Source of the DNA: Pyrenophora tritici-repentis
Lineage: Eukaryota > Ascomycota > Dothideomycetes > Pleosporales > Pleosporaceae
DNA: 64,000 nucleotides
Direction: 5' to 3'
Assembly: GCF_003171515.1 (NCBI RefSeq)
Contig: NC_089393.1
Coordinates: forward strand, 1,302,001-1,366,000
In this document: positions 13,922 through 26,326 of the stretch, piece after piece
How the letters are laid out: each line of letters starts with the position of its first letter
Numbering within the stretch: the first letter of the stretch is position 1
Made by a program: the position numbers and the translations under genes
The notes under the pieces: generated by a model
Databases searched by the model: none
The model's input: only the letters and a program-made list of their open reading frames with translations
Told to the model about the DNA's origin: nothing

Positions 13922-15009
13922 GTTGATTGATTAGGGTGAGATTAGGGTAGACGTGGAGTTTTGGTTTATGGGTCGATGTAGTATCGCTGGAGCAATTGGG
14001 TGTCAGTGGAATTGCTCAGAGATGCAGCTACTGTGGGAAAAAGTAAAGAGGGCTGAAGGAGTATGGGGGGAGCTTACAGGTTCGGCGGCGGTGTTGAGGT
14101 TGAGGATCTTGTGCGCGAGGCAAGAACTGGGTGTGCTAAATAAGCGGGTCGGCCTTGCCCAGATTTAGCGGGGTGGCAGGAGCGCAGGAGCAGCAAAGGA
14201 GGATTTGCACGAATGGACGGCTCAAGGGGGATGGTGTATAATTTGGCGATTAGGCTTTGATTTCACCATGATTACTGCCACGGCTCTCTTATAGACGCCC
14301 AAGGAAATCTGCTCCAGGCTGCACAATTCTTCTCAAGTGGTTGCCAACGCTGAGTACGCAAGCTGCACGCCACACCAGTATGGAAGCTGCTGTCCACGCA
14401 CGTCAAACCGTCACAGACCGCCAGGCAGCGAGCTTTGTGACTTGGCAATGCGCGACCACTCAACCCGATACTACGTGTTCTTGACGGCCTTGTGCTGGGA
14501 ATGCACAAGTGCTGGCTTGAAGCACAGAGTCCCCAGCCATCCGCCATCCGCGTCTGCTCACCGCCAACTCGCCCTGGTCCCGCCCAATCCGAGCCACGAA
14601 CACGCGTGTCACGTGCAATGAGGGGCAGCGGAGCTACCCGATCCAGATGTCTGCTCTACACATCTGGAGTCTGTACGCTAGCAGACACGAACGAGCACCC
14701 GGGGCAAACGACAAGTGCAAGATGCATGTCAAACATGGCATGTGTAGTGCAATGCTGACTGATTAATCTTCGGGTTTCCATTCCGATGTCTTTCCAACCC
14801 GTCACGTGTCGATTGCACGTCTCGAGCATGCGTCCTGCGTGGCTGTTGGCGCATCGAAGGTCGCCGAAGCCGCTGGTCTCTTCCCGCATGCGTCGGCGCA
14901 ATCAGCGTCATAAGTGCCGCCAAAATTATTCAGCCTCTACATAGCCCGCACTGCAAACATCGCAACTCTCCACACAACAAACCAGACTCACCAACCTTTA
15001 CACGACATC
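13922..15009. promoter_or_regulatory. shared divergent actin/FES1 upstream region
   Basis: About 1.1 kb between the start codons of actin (minus) and FES1 (plus), so it carries both promoters. Pyrimidine/purine-rich stretches lie near the actin start, with two GATTAGGGT repeats at about 13929-13949. No further gene was recognised. Confidence 0.55.
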
Positions 15010-15696
15010 ATGAACGACCCGGGACTTAACAACCTTCTCAAGTGGGGTATCCAAAACTCCGAAGCCTCGCGCGCCGATGCTGCTGCTGCAGACCAGCCGC
15101 CGCCAAAAATCGATGTCGAGGCCCTGCAACGCCTCATGACAGGCATGTCAGGGCCTTCGGACGCGGAATTGATGCAGCAGAGTATGCAAGTCATTCGTAA
15201 CAAGGACGCCGAACTGGAGCACCGGACCACCGCATTCGACAACTTTGAGCAACTCATCGAGAACCTCGACAATGCGAACAACATCGAGAGCCTGGGGCTA
15301 TGGATGCCCCTCGTCGAGCAACTGGAGAACGAAGAGTCTGAACTGCGATTCTATGCTGCATGGTGCTGCGGAACCGCTGTGCAGAACAACATGCGAACCC
15401 AGGAACGAGTAAGTTGCCCTTGACACTTGAACCTCATAGACAGCATCGCTAACTAATCGCAGCTCCTTGTAGTTGGCGCTATCCCCAAACTTGTGCGCAT
15501 GGCAACCTCAGATAGCGAGAACAAGGTCCGCAAGAAGGCCATATTCGCCCTTTCGTCTTCCGTGCGCAACTTCCAGGCCGCCCTTGATGCTGCAGTGGAG
15601 CACATGCCCGACGAGTTCAAGCCAGAAGGGCAGCTCGACGCCAACGACATGGAGTCAGTCGACGTGTTGATCAACAAGCTTCGCGAGAGTGTATAG
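15010..15696 (+). CDS. FES1: Hsp70 nucleotide exchange factor Fes1
   Basis: Cytosolic armadillo-type exchange factor that releases ADP from Hsp70 and helps deliver misfolded proteins for degradation. Two exons, 15010-15408 and 15463-15696, joined in phase 0 ([15 protein letters not shown]), give 210 aa, the normal size in filamentous fungi. The start [17 protein letters not shown] is the classic Fes1 N-terminus. A second in-frame ATG-less extension upstream (from 14914) is ignored. ARM-like helices ([26 protein letters not shown]) occupy the middle. It is convergent with the PAC3-like gene, leaving about 190 bp between stop codons. Confidence 0.96.
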
Positions 15697-15889
15697 GATA
15701 TATCAGGTCGAGTTTGCATTGGGCGGCGTTTCGGTACTACAGCTGGATCAGCATGGGATGGCGTATGGACGGCAAAGGTGACTAGAGGGAATTGGAAGGA
15801 TGGCATACCCAGGACTTGATACAGCAGCGATTGTCGCTGAGCATGTTGTGAGCACTGCATAGAATAGCTGGCTCGGAATATACGACTTT

Positions 15890-16419
15890 TCATATGACCC
15901 CCAAGACCAGTCCAACCAACTCGCTGAATGCTTCCCTCCCAACCATGTTCTTGTCCAGGCCCATACCCACTACTACCATCCGGGTCTCTCTATCATCGCG
16001 TTGCTTGATAGCGCTAGCGATCTGCGTCGCAAGTGTTTGGCCGAGGACATCAAGTTCTGCCACTGTGCCGCCGAGAATAGTTGTAGCCGTGAGGTGGTGC
16101 ATGGGAAGGAGGTCCGAGTTGGGGTCCTCTTCGTCGCGTTCAAGGTAGGCGTTTGAGGTCATCGCCGCATCCGTCGCCGAGATATCAAGTGGAACATGAA
16201 CCTGCAAGAGTTAGTGAAAGTAAACAGCACAAACTATAGAAGTCGTACCCAATGCGCCAATCGCCCGTTTTGTGTGACGGTGATAAGGATCTTGTCTGCG
16301 AAGTTGACCGTGGTTGCTGTGGTTTCGGTGTTCTTGATCGCTACAGTGGCAGTCTTTGTACGCGCAGGGTATGGCGTCGGAGTCACGACATAGTCGTCTG
16401 CAGAAGTTGTTGCTGCCAT
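15890..16419 (-). CDS. proteasome assembly chaperone 3-like protein
   Basis: Two exons, 16419-16249 and 16201-15890, joined in phase 0 (LAHW-VHVPLD), encode 160 aa. Sequence character (ITVTQNGRLAHWVHVPL, TTILGGTVAELDVLGQTLATQIASAI) matches the PAC3/PSMG3 family (yeast Irc25/Poc3), which with PAC4 guides assembly of the 20S proteasome alpha ring in the cytosol. I chose the ATG opening MAATTSADDYVV. An upstream in-frame ATG would add 23 residues. It is transcribed divergently from the DHR1 helicase across only 143 bp. The family call is from remembered motifs and is good but not certain. Confidence 0.8.
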
Positions 16420-16562
16420 CCTGCCGTGGTGTGTGTGTTTCAGCTCGAGCCTCTGTCGTGCCGCGGGAATGATGCGGAGGGTTTGCACTAGCGTCTAATC
16501 CCCGCCAAAATTATCTCGGGCGCATCAAAGCATCTGCAGCCTTCAACGCCATAACCGTCAAT
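16420..16562. promoter_or_regulatory. compact bidirectional promoter (PAC3-like / DHR1)
   Basis: Only 143 bp separate the two divergent start codons, so core promoter elements of both genes must share this segment. No distinct TATA box was seen. Confidence 0.6.
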
Positions 16563-19500
16563 ATGCCCAAATTCGTGCCGCGACAACGAAAGCACAAGGT
16601 CCTCGCTCGGCGGAAACCTTCCAATGATGGCGCGACTATTGACGCAAACGCTGCAGAAATTTTGCCCCAGGAAGAGCAGGAGCGCGCACAGAAAAAAGCC
16701 GCGCTCAAGGATGAGCTCACCCGGGAATCACAAGGCAAGATGAGCGGCAAGAAGAAGAAGCGACTCGATAAATACATTGTATGTGCTGTGTCTTTTGTGC
16801 GCGGATTGGGACGTGCAGAACTTTGCGACTAACTTTGACAGGATACAAAACTCAAGAAGGAGGAAAATCTTGAGCTACTGAAAAAGCTTGCTTCTCAAAA
16901 GATTGACACCAGCCTATTCCAGAGCTCCAAGAAACTGGGACGTGGAGGGGATACTAAGAGGGAGGCATTGAGGCGGGCGCTTGCTGAAAGCAGAGCCGGA
17001 ATCGACGTCGCCAAGAATGAAGGACTATTACTCGAGAAGCATGAAGTCAGGGAGATGGAGGAAAACAGTTCAGATGAAGACAGCAGACCAACAACAAAAA
17101 CTGGTCTGAAAGCAACGCCAGCGAAAGCATCCTCGAAACCAGCACCCAATGAACCCTTGCGAGAACGATCGCCTTCCCCATCACCCTCCGAACCAGAGAC
17201 GCATACCTCCGCTACACCGCTCGCTGGTCCACAATGGACAAACGGGCTATTTGGAACTGGGCTGAAGAGACCCTTGGAGGTAGATGGATCAGGAAAACCT
17301 GTCATACAAGTACGCAAACGTCGAAAAGACCAAAGCAAAAAGCCAGTCGTGATCGAGGAAGAAGTAGCCTGGGAGGGGTTCAGCTCGAGTGAAGAGAAGA
17401 GCGAGCATGAAGATGTAGAAGAATCTGAGCACTCTAACGCAGAGTCGGAAGACGCTGGTACCGAGTCCGAAGAGGAGGACATGTCAGATGCAGAGTCAGG
17501 ATCGTCAGAAGAAGACTCAGAAGACGATAGCGACGAGGAGAGCGAGGAGAGCGAGGAGAGCGAGGAGAGCGAGGAGAGCGACACAAGTCCCGATGAAGAA
17601 AACAAGATCGCAAAGAAGGAAAGAACGTCGGCATTCAAAGCCTGGGCTACACAGCAAAGAAATGAGCAAGCAGGCTTCACTCCTACCAATCAACTCTCAT
17701 ATGCGCCTACGCCCGCCAATTTCAAACCTCGGGCTCCCGAGCAAGATCCTTTGCCCCCTGAACTCGAAACAAACACCGCGACCGATGCGACACGGAAAGC
17801 TTTTAGCGTAGTCGTTCAACGATCACCCGAAATACAGGAGTCAAGGATGCAGCTTCCCATTGTGGCGGAAGAGCAAAAGATCATGGAAGCTATACACAAC
17901 CATGATGTGGTAGTGGTTTGGGGTGCCACTGGTAGCGGTAAAACCACACAAGTGCCGCAGTTCCTCCTGGAGTCTGGGTATGGAGCAGCCGATGGCCCAA
18001 CACCCGGCATGATTGGTGTTACACAACCGCGACGAGTAGCCGCGGTGAGTATGGCCAAACGTGTTGGCGACGAACTCGGTGACCAGAGCTCGAAAGTGGC
18101 GTACCAAATCCGTTTCGACACCTCTACAAACGCCAAGACTGCCGTCAAGTTTATGACTGATGGTGTGCTGCTACGGGAGATTACTCAAGACTTCGTTTTG
18201 ACAAAGTACTCTGCAATTGTCATTGATGAGGCTCACGAGCGCAGTGTAAACACGGACATTTTGATTGGTATGCTCAGCAGGATTGTGGATCTGCGAGCTC
18301 AGATGGCGCGGGAAGACCCGAAGAACAAGCCTCTCAAACTGGTTATCATGTCTGCCACACTACGCATATCGGACTTTACGGAGAACAAGCGCTTGTTCAG
18401 GGGTGAACCACCGCCACTTATCAAGGCAGAAGGCCGCCAATACACTGTTGTCAACCATTTTGCACGTCGCACCCAACGAGATTATGTCGACGAGATGTAC
18501 CGCAAGGTATGCAGGGGACATCGCAAGCTGCCCAAAGGTGGGATGCTTATCTTCCTCACTGGTCAGAACGAGATCTCCCAGTTAGCCAAGCAATTAAAGC
18601 AAGCTTTCCCTTCTACACAAGGCAAAGATATCAAGGCTGGCAAGGTGGTCGTATCTCCGACAGAGACGCCGTTAGAAGTAGAGGACATTGAATTGGGTGC
18701 GCCAAGCCAGAATAAAACCTACGAGGACGACGACGGATCGGACTCTGAAGGCTCTGTGATTATGGGGCTCGACGACGAGGACGACAAAGAGTTTGAGATT
18801 GAAGATGAAAAGCCGGAAGAGACTGTTATGAACGTACACGTTCTACCTCTCTATTCACAATTGCCGACGAATCAGCAGTTGCGCGTCTTCGACCCACCCC
18901 CGGATGGCTCCCGGCTTATTGTGCTCGCGACGAACGTTGCTGAGACCAGTTTGACGATACCAGGGATCCGTTACGTATTTGACTGCGGAAGAGCAAAGGA
19001 AAAAAAGTATGATCTCGTTACTGGTGTGCAGAGCTTTGAGGTCGGATGGATAAGCAAAGCCAGTGCTAACCAGCGAGCTGGTCGTGCAGGTCGTACCGGT
19101 CCTGGTCACTGCTATCGTCTATACTCATCTGCGGTGTTTGAGCGCGACTTTGAAGAATATGCCGCCCCCGAGATATCAAGAACGCCACTAGAGGGGGTCG
19201 TCTTACAGCTGAAGAGTATGGGAGCGCCAGTTGTCAGCTTTCCTTTCCCAACGCCGCCGGACCGTGAAAGCTTGCAGAAAGCTGAGAACTTGCTTTCCTA
19301 CCTGGGCGCATTGTCTGTAGACGGAAAAGTGACAAAGCTCGGTCATGAGCTTTCGTTATATCCTCTCAACCCGCGATTTGCCCGCATGGTCGCAATGGGC
19401 GTTGCGCAGAACCTTACAGCCGAAACCATTGCGTTGGTAGCCGCCTTGTCAGTGCCAGAACTCATTATACCAGAGAACAAACTCGGTTTGCGAGAGCCAG

Positions 19501-20372
19501 TCAAGGATCCTGAGGCTATCCGGACAGAACAGGATAACGTGGAAGCTGAAGAGCGATCCCGGTTGCGGAAAGCTTACAACGCCGCACAAGCAAAGATGAG
19601 CATTAATGCAAAGCAGAGCGACTGCATCAAGCTCAGCAACGCTATATGTGCTTACGCCTACGAACCCAACTCACAAGGTTTCTGCGAAGACATGTTCCTC
19701 AACGCGAAAGCTATGAATGAAGCTAGCCAGCTCCGTCATCAACTCACAAACATCGTCCGGGCACACCGACCGACAGCTATTGGGGGATACCAGGCTAAGC
19801 TTCCCGCGCCTTCGGAACGTAGTATCAATCTCCTCACTCAAATCTGCGCAGCAGGATTTATCGACCAGATCGCCATGCGCGCAGACCTCGCCCCCATACC
19901 GCCTGAGCTCCCCAGGAAACCAAAGACCGCCATCGATGTCCCTTATGTGACATTATTCTCTTCCCAATCAGAACGTTCAGACGATCCGCACGCGCAATAC
20001 GTCTATTTACACCCTTCATCCATACTTGCGCGTACACCGCCAGCAAAGATGCCGGGATACATCATCTACTCGCACCTTCAGCGTGCAGCAACATCCACCA
20101 TCAACGGTAGCAGGACACCGAAAACCCGCATGCACCCGTTGACGCCCGTCACGAGACCACAAATTATCAATATCGCGTTGAACACGCCGTTGCTGCAGGC
20201 TTCCAAGCCAAAGGGTAAGATTGTGGAGTTATCCAAGGACAAGCGCGAGTGCGAAGTTGAAATGAGTCTTATGGGTGAAAAGGGGAGTCAAGGTTGGGGT
20301 CTTGGTATTAGAAAAGTGGTTCAGAGGAAGGAAAGCGATGGTCGGTGGGTTATTGAGAGGATTCTTGGTTGA
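16563..20372 (+). CDS. ECM16: DEAH-box RNA helicase Dhr1/DHX37 (ribosome biogenesis)
   Basis: Nucleolar helicase that displaces U3 snoRNA from pre-18S rRNA. Two exons, 16563-16778 and 16842-20372, joined in phase 0 (KRLDKYI-DTKLKKEE), give 1248 aa. The N-terminus (MPKFVPRQRKHK) is basic. A long acidic serine-rich linker follows, including about five tandem 9-bp units coding Glu-Glu-Ser (around 17534-17580). The helicase core has Walker A GATGSGKTTQVPQF (about residue 432), DEAH in VIDEAHERSVNTD (about 534), SATLRISDF, and NVAETSLTIPGI with QRAGRAGRTGPGHCYRLYS. HA2 and OB-fold regions complete the C-terminus. All catalytic motifs look intact. Confidence 0.95.
17534..17580 (+). repeat. 9-bp coding minisatellite in DHR1
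   Basis: About five tandem copies of GAGGAGAGC within the acidic linker, encoding repeated Glu-Glu-Ser. The unit is a multiple of three, so length changes keep the frame. Confidence 0.85.
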
Positions 20373-20576
20373 GAGGCGGTTTAGATATTGTGATTTGTTG
20401 AAACATGGGGGTGTTGGGGCTGCGCTTAGCCAGCGTGAAAAGGATCATCTTGGATTTCGCAAAAATAGCAAGAAAGAGTAGCAATACATTTTGAGATACC
20501 CATTCCACCCGATTCAGCCAAGCTACTCAGTTCCCTCTTCTCCCTGGGTATCTTCCTACCCAAAGAATCCACCTGC

Positions 20577-22390
20577 CTAATCTCTCGACACCGTAGTCTC
20601 AGCAGCAACATGCTCATTCATAAGTACCACAACCTCTTTCTCCTTCTCAACACTAGTCCTCTCCTTGCCCTTACCCTCCTCCTCACCACCAACACCGATA
20701 CACTTATACCCGTTGAACCTCCTTGCCCCTAACCCTGCCGCAAACATCTCATCAATTTCCTCCAGCGTCCTATTCTTGACCTCAGGCAAGAAGAAGAAGA
20801 CCCAAGCCGCAGCAACCGCACACGATGGTGCCCAAATGAAGCCGTATCTAGGACCCCAGTCCATCGCCTGGGGGTTAATAAAGTAAGGTGCCGTAAACGT
20901 CGTTAGCCACGCGCCTACGAAACCGGCGGAAGCGGCCAGACCGAAGGTATGGCTGCGGAGGCGCTGGGTGGGGAGTTCGCCGCCGGAGAGCCAGGCGTAG
21001 GTTGATATCATGCCGTTGTACTAACCACACACACCGTCGTTAGCATGAACAGTCTTCCATCAACTCCACAAAGAAAAAGAAGGGGGAGATATCACATACA
21101 CTAAACATATAAATCCCCGTAAGCCCAACAGTAACTTTGCCCGTAGCCTTCGCATCCGGCGCCTTGTGATACACAAGCGCGATGATGAGTTGCAATACGC
21201 CACAGAAGAGCAGACCCGTCATGAGCAGTACACGCCTGTTACCGTAACGTACGACGATACAGGAGTTTGCGATGAAGGCGATTATGCTGATGGCGGAGAG
21301 AATGTTTGACATTGCGAAGGGGTCTTGTACTTTTGCCATTTGAAGGAAGTATGCTTTGTACGCTTTTCCCATCGTGTTAGCTTATTCATCATGACGGTGA
21401 TGATGAAGAAGTTTGAAGACTTGAAGGAGGTATAGAAAGTGAACACAAACATACCAATAATAAACATCGACCCACTCGCCGCCTGCAACAGCACCGCGCC
21501 CACAGCCAACAAAGTCCTCCGTCTATCCACCTTATTCGAAAACATATCACACCATCCCACCCCCGAACTCGACTCCTTCTCCTTCTCAATCGCCGCCCTT
21601 ATCGCCTCGGCCTCAGCACGCGAATCATGCCGTTGCGGTCTCAACCACTGCAGCGCCTTAACCCCCTCTTCAAACCTCCCTTGCAAAATAAGCCACCGCG
21701 GACTCTCCGGCACCCACCAAATCGTACACAAGATGATGAGCGGGAACACATATATCAACCCCAGCGGAATCAAATACGCACTCTTATCCGGTCTTTTCGC
21801 AGTCGCCCAGTCAACTATTGTCCCGATGAGTGTGCCGAACGAAACGAAGAAGTTGAAGCCGGTGAGAAATATACCGCGCAGCTCGGCGGTACTGCTTTCT
21901 TGGAGGTAGAGTTGGGAGAATGTCATGAAATAGCCGTTTGCGAGACCGATGACTAGGCGGCCGGTGTATAAGGCTGCGATGTGTTCTGTTGCCATCATTA
22001 AGATGTTCGCAATGAAACATGTTATACAGGCTGCTGCTAGACATGTCCTTCTTCCGAAACGCGTCGACGGTACACCAGCGGTGGCAGAGCTGAGGAAGGC
22101 GCCTAGGGTCATGAGGGAGGATATTAGTTGTTGGCGCTCTGGGGAGATGTTCCAGCCTGTGGGCGTTTTGTCGGTGCGGTAGCCGAAGATCTGGACGTTT
22201 GGTTAGGGATATGGGGTTCTGAAGATGGGGGCAGCGGAGATGGATGTACCTGGAGGAAGCCTTTCATAGCCTGAAGACCTCCAATCATGCCAAAGTCAAA
22301 CCCATACTGAAACGGACTTAGAATCACAATCCCGCAGGCGAGGAAGAGGCGCGAGTGATCGCGCCATGTGTAATTATTGTTATCGGACAT
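20577..22390 (-). CDS. MFS sugar porter
   Basis: A 12-segment sugar:H+ symporter-type protein, 533 aa, in four exons: 22390-22250, 22190-21455, 21380-21100 and 21020-20577. Family signatures are visible: STRFGRR after segment 2, PESPRWL at the end of the N-half, and PEVKNRTLEEIDEMF after segment 12. The start MSDNNNYTWRDH precedes segment 1. The acceptor of intron 2 is a less usual AAG (joining FIIG-ANTMGKAYKAYF), so that edge is the least sure. The overall type resembles alpha-glucoside/maltose or hexose transporters; substrate is not assignable from sequence. It is divergent from the MTQ1-type gene. Confidence 0.9.
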
Positions 22391-23208
22391 TTTGCCAACC
22401 GTGTGAAGAAGAAAAGGATGTTGGAGGCGGCATGCTGGGCCCAAGTGGCCTGTCCTTATACGGAGATGATGGCTTGCCTAGAAGGGGGGTTTTCATGCAT
22501 GGGCTATTTATCCATCTGCCGAATGTTTTGTCCTTCTGCCAAGTCTACTGTGCAGGAACCTTGTGTTGTGTGACCTGTGACCCCACAGGTTGGAGCCAGT
22601 TTCCGCCCGGCTGCAGGGTGTGGCGGAGGGTTTACTTGGCAATGGGGAGGATTTGGATGTGGGGAGGGTGGTGCGGATAGGATATTAGATTGAGAAGACT
22701 TTTTCATGTGAGGTTTGGCAGGTAAATGTTTATTGTTTACTATAATACTGGCGCATGAGCTCTCGCATTATTGTCAGTGATTTCAGTGACTAAATAAGGG
22801 AAGCCCTGGGGGATTCCAGTGTTTAGCTCCAGCCAAGAAATCGAAGCTTTTCATCACGTTGTGGTACGATAATTCCGTGAACGGGTAGACAGGATATCTT
22901 GGAATAAGGCCTAAGAACTACAAGTCAGTGTGCGCTGGAGAAGCATGGGGTAGCAAGTAGTTGATGTTGGGGAAAAGTGTGGGTCAGACGGCTTCATGCG
23001 CGGGGAAAATAAAGCTTAGCTACACAGCACCTCAGATTACCAAAGGGTATAGCATCCCGTAGCCCGACGATGATAGCATCAATTGTTATTAGATAAACTT
23101 GCCAGGAAACAGCAGACGTTGTGTAGGCGTCAAATGTATGACGATATGATAGCAACGCTAGCAACACGACATCGCGACTGAGATGAACTTCCGAAACTCC
23201 CGACTGAC
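22391..23208. promoter_or_regulatory. divergent upstream region of sugar porter and MTQ1-type gene
   Basis: 818 bp between two divergent start codons; presumably both promoters. No coding signal or repeat was recognised. Confidence 0.5.
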
Positions 23209-24583
23209 ATGCCACGCATACCGACATCGCTCCTCCGCAAAGCACATGCGATAGATTCTTTTCTGCCTGCCCTCTTCGCTCCATGCCGTGATCTCGATGC
23301 TGCGCGCAATGAGCTACGATGGCTGCGCGAACATGTTGAACATGTGGCGAAGGCGCGCCGCGCGAGGGGAAAGACGGTAGCCAAAGGTCCTCTTCTGCAT
23401 CGACTAGTCAAAGAAAGAGCGTCTGGGAAGCCACTGCAGTATTTATTGGGTAGCGAGTACTTTGGCGACTTGGAGATACGCTGCAAACCTGGCGTACTGA
23501 TCCCGAGGTGAGAAAGTCGCAAGAGCTCGTGGTGGGCGCATCTGTGGCTAACTTCCTGTAACTAGAGCGGACACAGCAGCTTCAGTTACACATCTCGCCG
23601 GTCTCCTCCAAAATGCGCCAAATCTCCCACCCGAACTCCGCGTCCTCGACCTCTGCACCGGCACCGGCTGTATACCCCTCCTCTTCAAATACCAGCTATC
23701 CAGCGCGCGCAACGACATAAGTCTCCGCCTCCTCGGCATCGACATCTCTCCCAAAGCCATCGGGCTAGCCGCAAAAAACCTGAGGCGACTACAAAAACAC
23801 GGACAGCTCAATACCCAGGGGAACTTTGACTTTCTGCGTGCAAACGTAATGATCAACCCCTTTGTCGAGCAGACAGAAGGTATCCCATCTGTAAAAGCTG
23901 CACTAAACTATGCACTGATGCCATCATTTTGGGATATTCTCATTTCAAATCCGCCATATATATCGCCGTCGGAGTTTTGGAAGACTACTACCCGCTCGGT
24001 GCGTGGCTTTGAACCAAAACTCGCGCTTGTACCCCCGCTCAGACAACAACAGCAGACGGACGTGGACCGCGGTGACATGTTCTATCCCCGTCTACTGGAA
24101 CTTGCGCGGGAAGTAGAGGCAAAAGTCGTACTGCTTGAGATTGCAGATATGCAGCAAGCGCTGCGTGTCGCCCAGCATGCACAAAAACTCCACATTTTCG
24201 ACGGTGTGGAAATTTGGCGGGAGCAACCCAATGCCACTGGACCTGTCGCAACTAGCGAAGACGGTTTCACGGTTGTTGGACAAGGCAATGCTCGATCGGT
24301 GCTTTGCTGGCGCGGTCTGGGTACATCTTGGCTCGGCAAGTCTGGAACAAGCACTCCGGCCGAAGACGCAGTGCGTCTATTCCAGAGCTCCTGGGGCGCA
24401 TTCCAACGTAATGATTATCAACCCCAAACCGCTGCACCGGGTGATGGTGATTTGCGGTCTTTGGAGCCGCAGTTCGATCTACAGGCGTCGTCTGGATATC
24501 GTAAAACTCCTTTTGATCGGAGAGTCGCCAGGGCGGCCGAGCTGTTGGAAAAGATGAATAGGAATGCTAGTAAATTCAAATGA
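23209..24583 (+). CDS. MTQ1: PrmC/HemK-type glutamine N5-methyltransferase (mitochondrial release factor)
   Basis: S-adenosylmethionine-dependent enzyme expected to methylate the GGQ glutamine of the mitochondrial peptide release factor. Two exons, 23209-23507 and 23566-24583, joined in phase 2 (GVLIPR-ADTAASV), give 438 aa. The N-terminal helical domain (GKPLQYLLGSEYFGDLEI...LIPR) is typical of PrmC. The cofactor motif RVLDLCTGTGCIPLLF and the catalytic NPPYIS (near position 23950) are intact. It is longer than bacterial PrmC (about 280 aa) because of inserts around the catalytic loop and a C-terminal extension. Mitochondrial location is inferred from the family rather than from a clear targeting peptide. 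Confidence 0.92.
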
Positions 24584-24603
24584 TGAGAAACGTATCTGAA
24601 GAA

Positions 24604-24709
24604 ATGACGAAGCCAAAGCCGGTAGCATCCTCAACCGGTGTACACCAAATTCGAATTTGCGATTTTGGTGGAGACCTGTTGGGCGTCGTACCGGCTTTAG
24701 TTTTGTCGT
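24604..24709. repeat. symmetric 106-nt fold-back downstream of MTQ1
   Basis: Arms 24604-24652 and 24661-24709 (49 nt each) around an 8-nt loop. The outer 21 nt pair at 17 positions, and three of the four differences become G-U pairs in RNA. The inner 21 nt pair at 17 of 21. The 7-nt segments between them are equal in length on both sides. It begins about 20 bp after the stop codon, so it would lie in the 3' UTR of the MTQ1 transcript. It may be a fold-back MITE, a small-RNA precursor or a processing signal. Confidence 0.7.
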
Positions 24710-25291
24710 TCTGAGATACCCATTTTGTTTCTTTAGTTATAGTTACTATGAAATCTATTGGAACAAGGTCCCTCTAGTAGTATGACTACTATGGATAACC
24801 GAGTGGGAGGAGGGACAAGGCGGGGTGGCTGCAACGTATTGTATTGACTATCGTGTTATTTGTCCTCCTCTCAGGCTGTTGTGGTGGATGCCATTGCCCA
24901 CCGGGCAGTGCCTGCCACACCAGCACATCATGTGACCCCCAAGCACCTTCTACCTGGACTGAACCCAGATATTCTCAACAAAATCATGTATTGTAGTTGT
25001 TACTCCGTGGTTAAAGGAAGTTCTCAGAACACCAGTATCGCTTTTGTACATGTTCTTATAGATACAACTACTTCTCTAGATAATGTCTGCAATATATGTA
25101 ATGAGGAAAATGACCTGCACATAAATCCCCAACGCCCATAACAGACGGTTGACGCCCCCTAAATATACATGCGAAACCGCCCATGATGACTCCCCATACT
25201 CCGGGCTATTGAAACTTTGTATACTTCAGAAAAAGACTTTTTTGCCTCGCTCCATCCGCGCGACACCTGCGGCCCCGTACAGCGCATGGCC
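24710..25291. other. intergenic, nothing recognised
   Basis: Tail-to-tail space between the MTQ1-type gene and the aquaglyceroporin. Short open frames here lack a credible start or family resemblance. Confidence 0.55.
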
Positions 25292-26326
25292 TCAATGACT
25301 GTTGAAGTCACCTCCCGCAGAATCCTGACCAGGATTCGCCTGCTCATAGTTGAAGTACTTGACAAAGCGATAGTACAGCGCAGCGAACAAAGCCCCAAGT
25401 ATGGGCCCAATCCAGTAAATCCAATGATAAACGATAAACGTCCTGGAAGCGACAGCTGGGCCAAAGCTACGGGCAGGATTGAGTGATGCACCTGTAAAGT
25501 ACACGCCTGTAGAACGTTAGTTATACACGTATCGATCAAGTGGAAAAGAGGATAAAACATACCACCCATCATCGCCACAAACAGCGCCAGCCCGATTCCG
25601 ATGGGGGCGATGTACGTGGACTTGCTCTTCTCGGCAGCCAGCATAAGCACGACGAAGACAAGCTCAGCCGTCATAAACGCCTCGATGAACACGCCCTGGA
25701 CGATTGTCGTGCCACCCGAAAGCGAAGTATTGACGACACCAACGTCGCCCGGGAATAAGGCTTCAACCAGCGCGGCAGCACAAATCGCGCCGAGTAGCTG
25801 TGCCGGGAAGAGGAAGATCGCTCTGATAGTAGGAAGTTGACCAGCGACAACCATGCCGAAAGTAACCTGTATTTTCAAGTCAGCATCATCTTTTCATCTC
25901 GCCACACCCTTCAAGCGATCAAGATGGGAGTTTACATACCGCTGGATTAAACAACCCACCACTAATCCGAAAGAAAGCCCAACTATTAACTAACAAACTG
26001 AACCCATATACCAACGCAATAAAGATATTCTGCTGACTACTCGTCCCACCATTCTGAAGCGACCGGCCACTCGCTTGCGTGGTAATCATGAGATGACCGG
26101 AGAAAGAAAAGAACAGAAACATGAAGCTGCCGACGAACTCGCTGGAAGCGGCGACGATGTGACCTTCGAGTGTGCTAATCTTCTTTATGCTTTGGGCGGG
26201 GACATCGAAGGCAGAGGCTGTACGGGGCATGGGGCTGCGGGGTTCCTTTTGGCTTTCCAGGCTGGCGGTGCGGCGGGAGGAGATGCTGAGGTTTTGGGTG
26301 GTTGGACGGGGGCTGCGTATTGACAT
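25292..26326 (-). CDS. aquaporin / aquaglyceroporin (MIP family)
   Basis: Membrane channel for water or small solutes, 301 aa, in three exons: 26326-25940, 25866-25563 and 25506-25292. The junctions rebuild the family hallmarks: the first NPA box spans intron 1 (LFNPA-VTFGMVV) and the second is [10 protein letters not shown]. Six membrane segments are evident after a serine/arginine-rich cytosolic N-terminus of about 60 residues. The residue after the second NPA is Arg (NPAR). The segment following it (SFGPAV) is as in orthodox aquaporins, whereas glycerol facilitators usually have Asp there (NPARD), so a water channel is more likely than a glycerol facilitator. Location (plasma membrane or internal) is not shown by the sequence. 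Confidence 0.93.

Noticed and set aside
13929..13949. Two TTAGGG-like repeats near the actin start
   Set aside because: Only two copies with a spacer; not a telomeric array.
24860..25141. 93-codon frame between MTQ1 and the aquaporin
   Set aside because: No true ATG start, no family character, not supported by splice signals.
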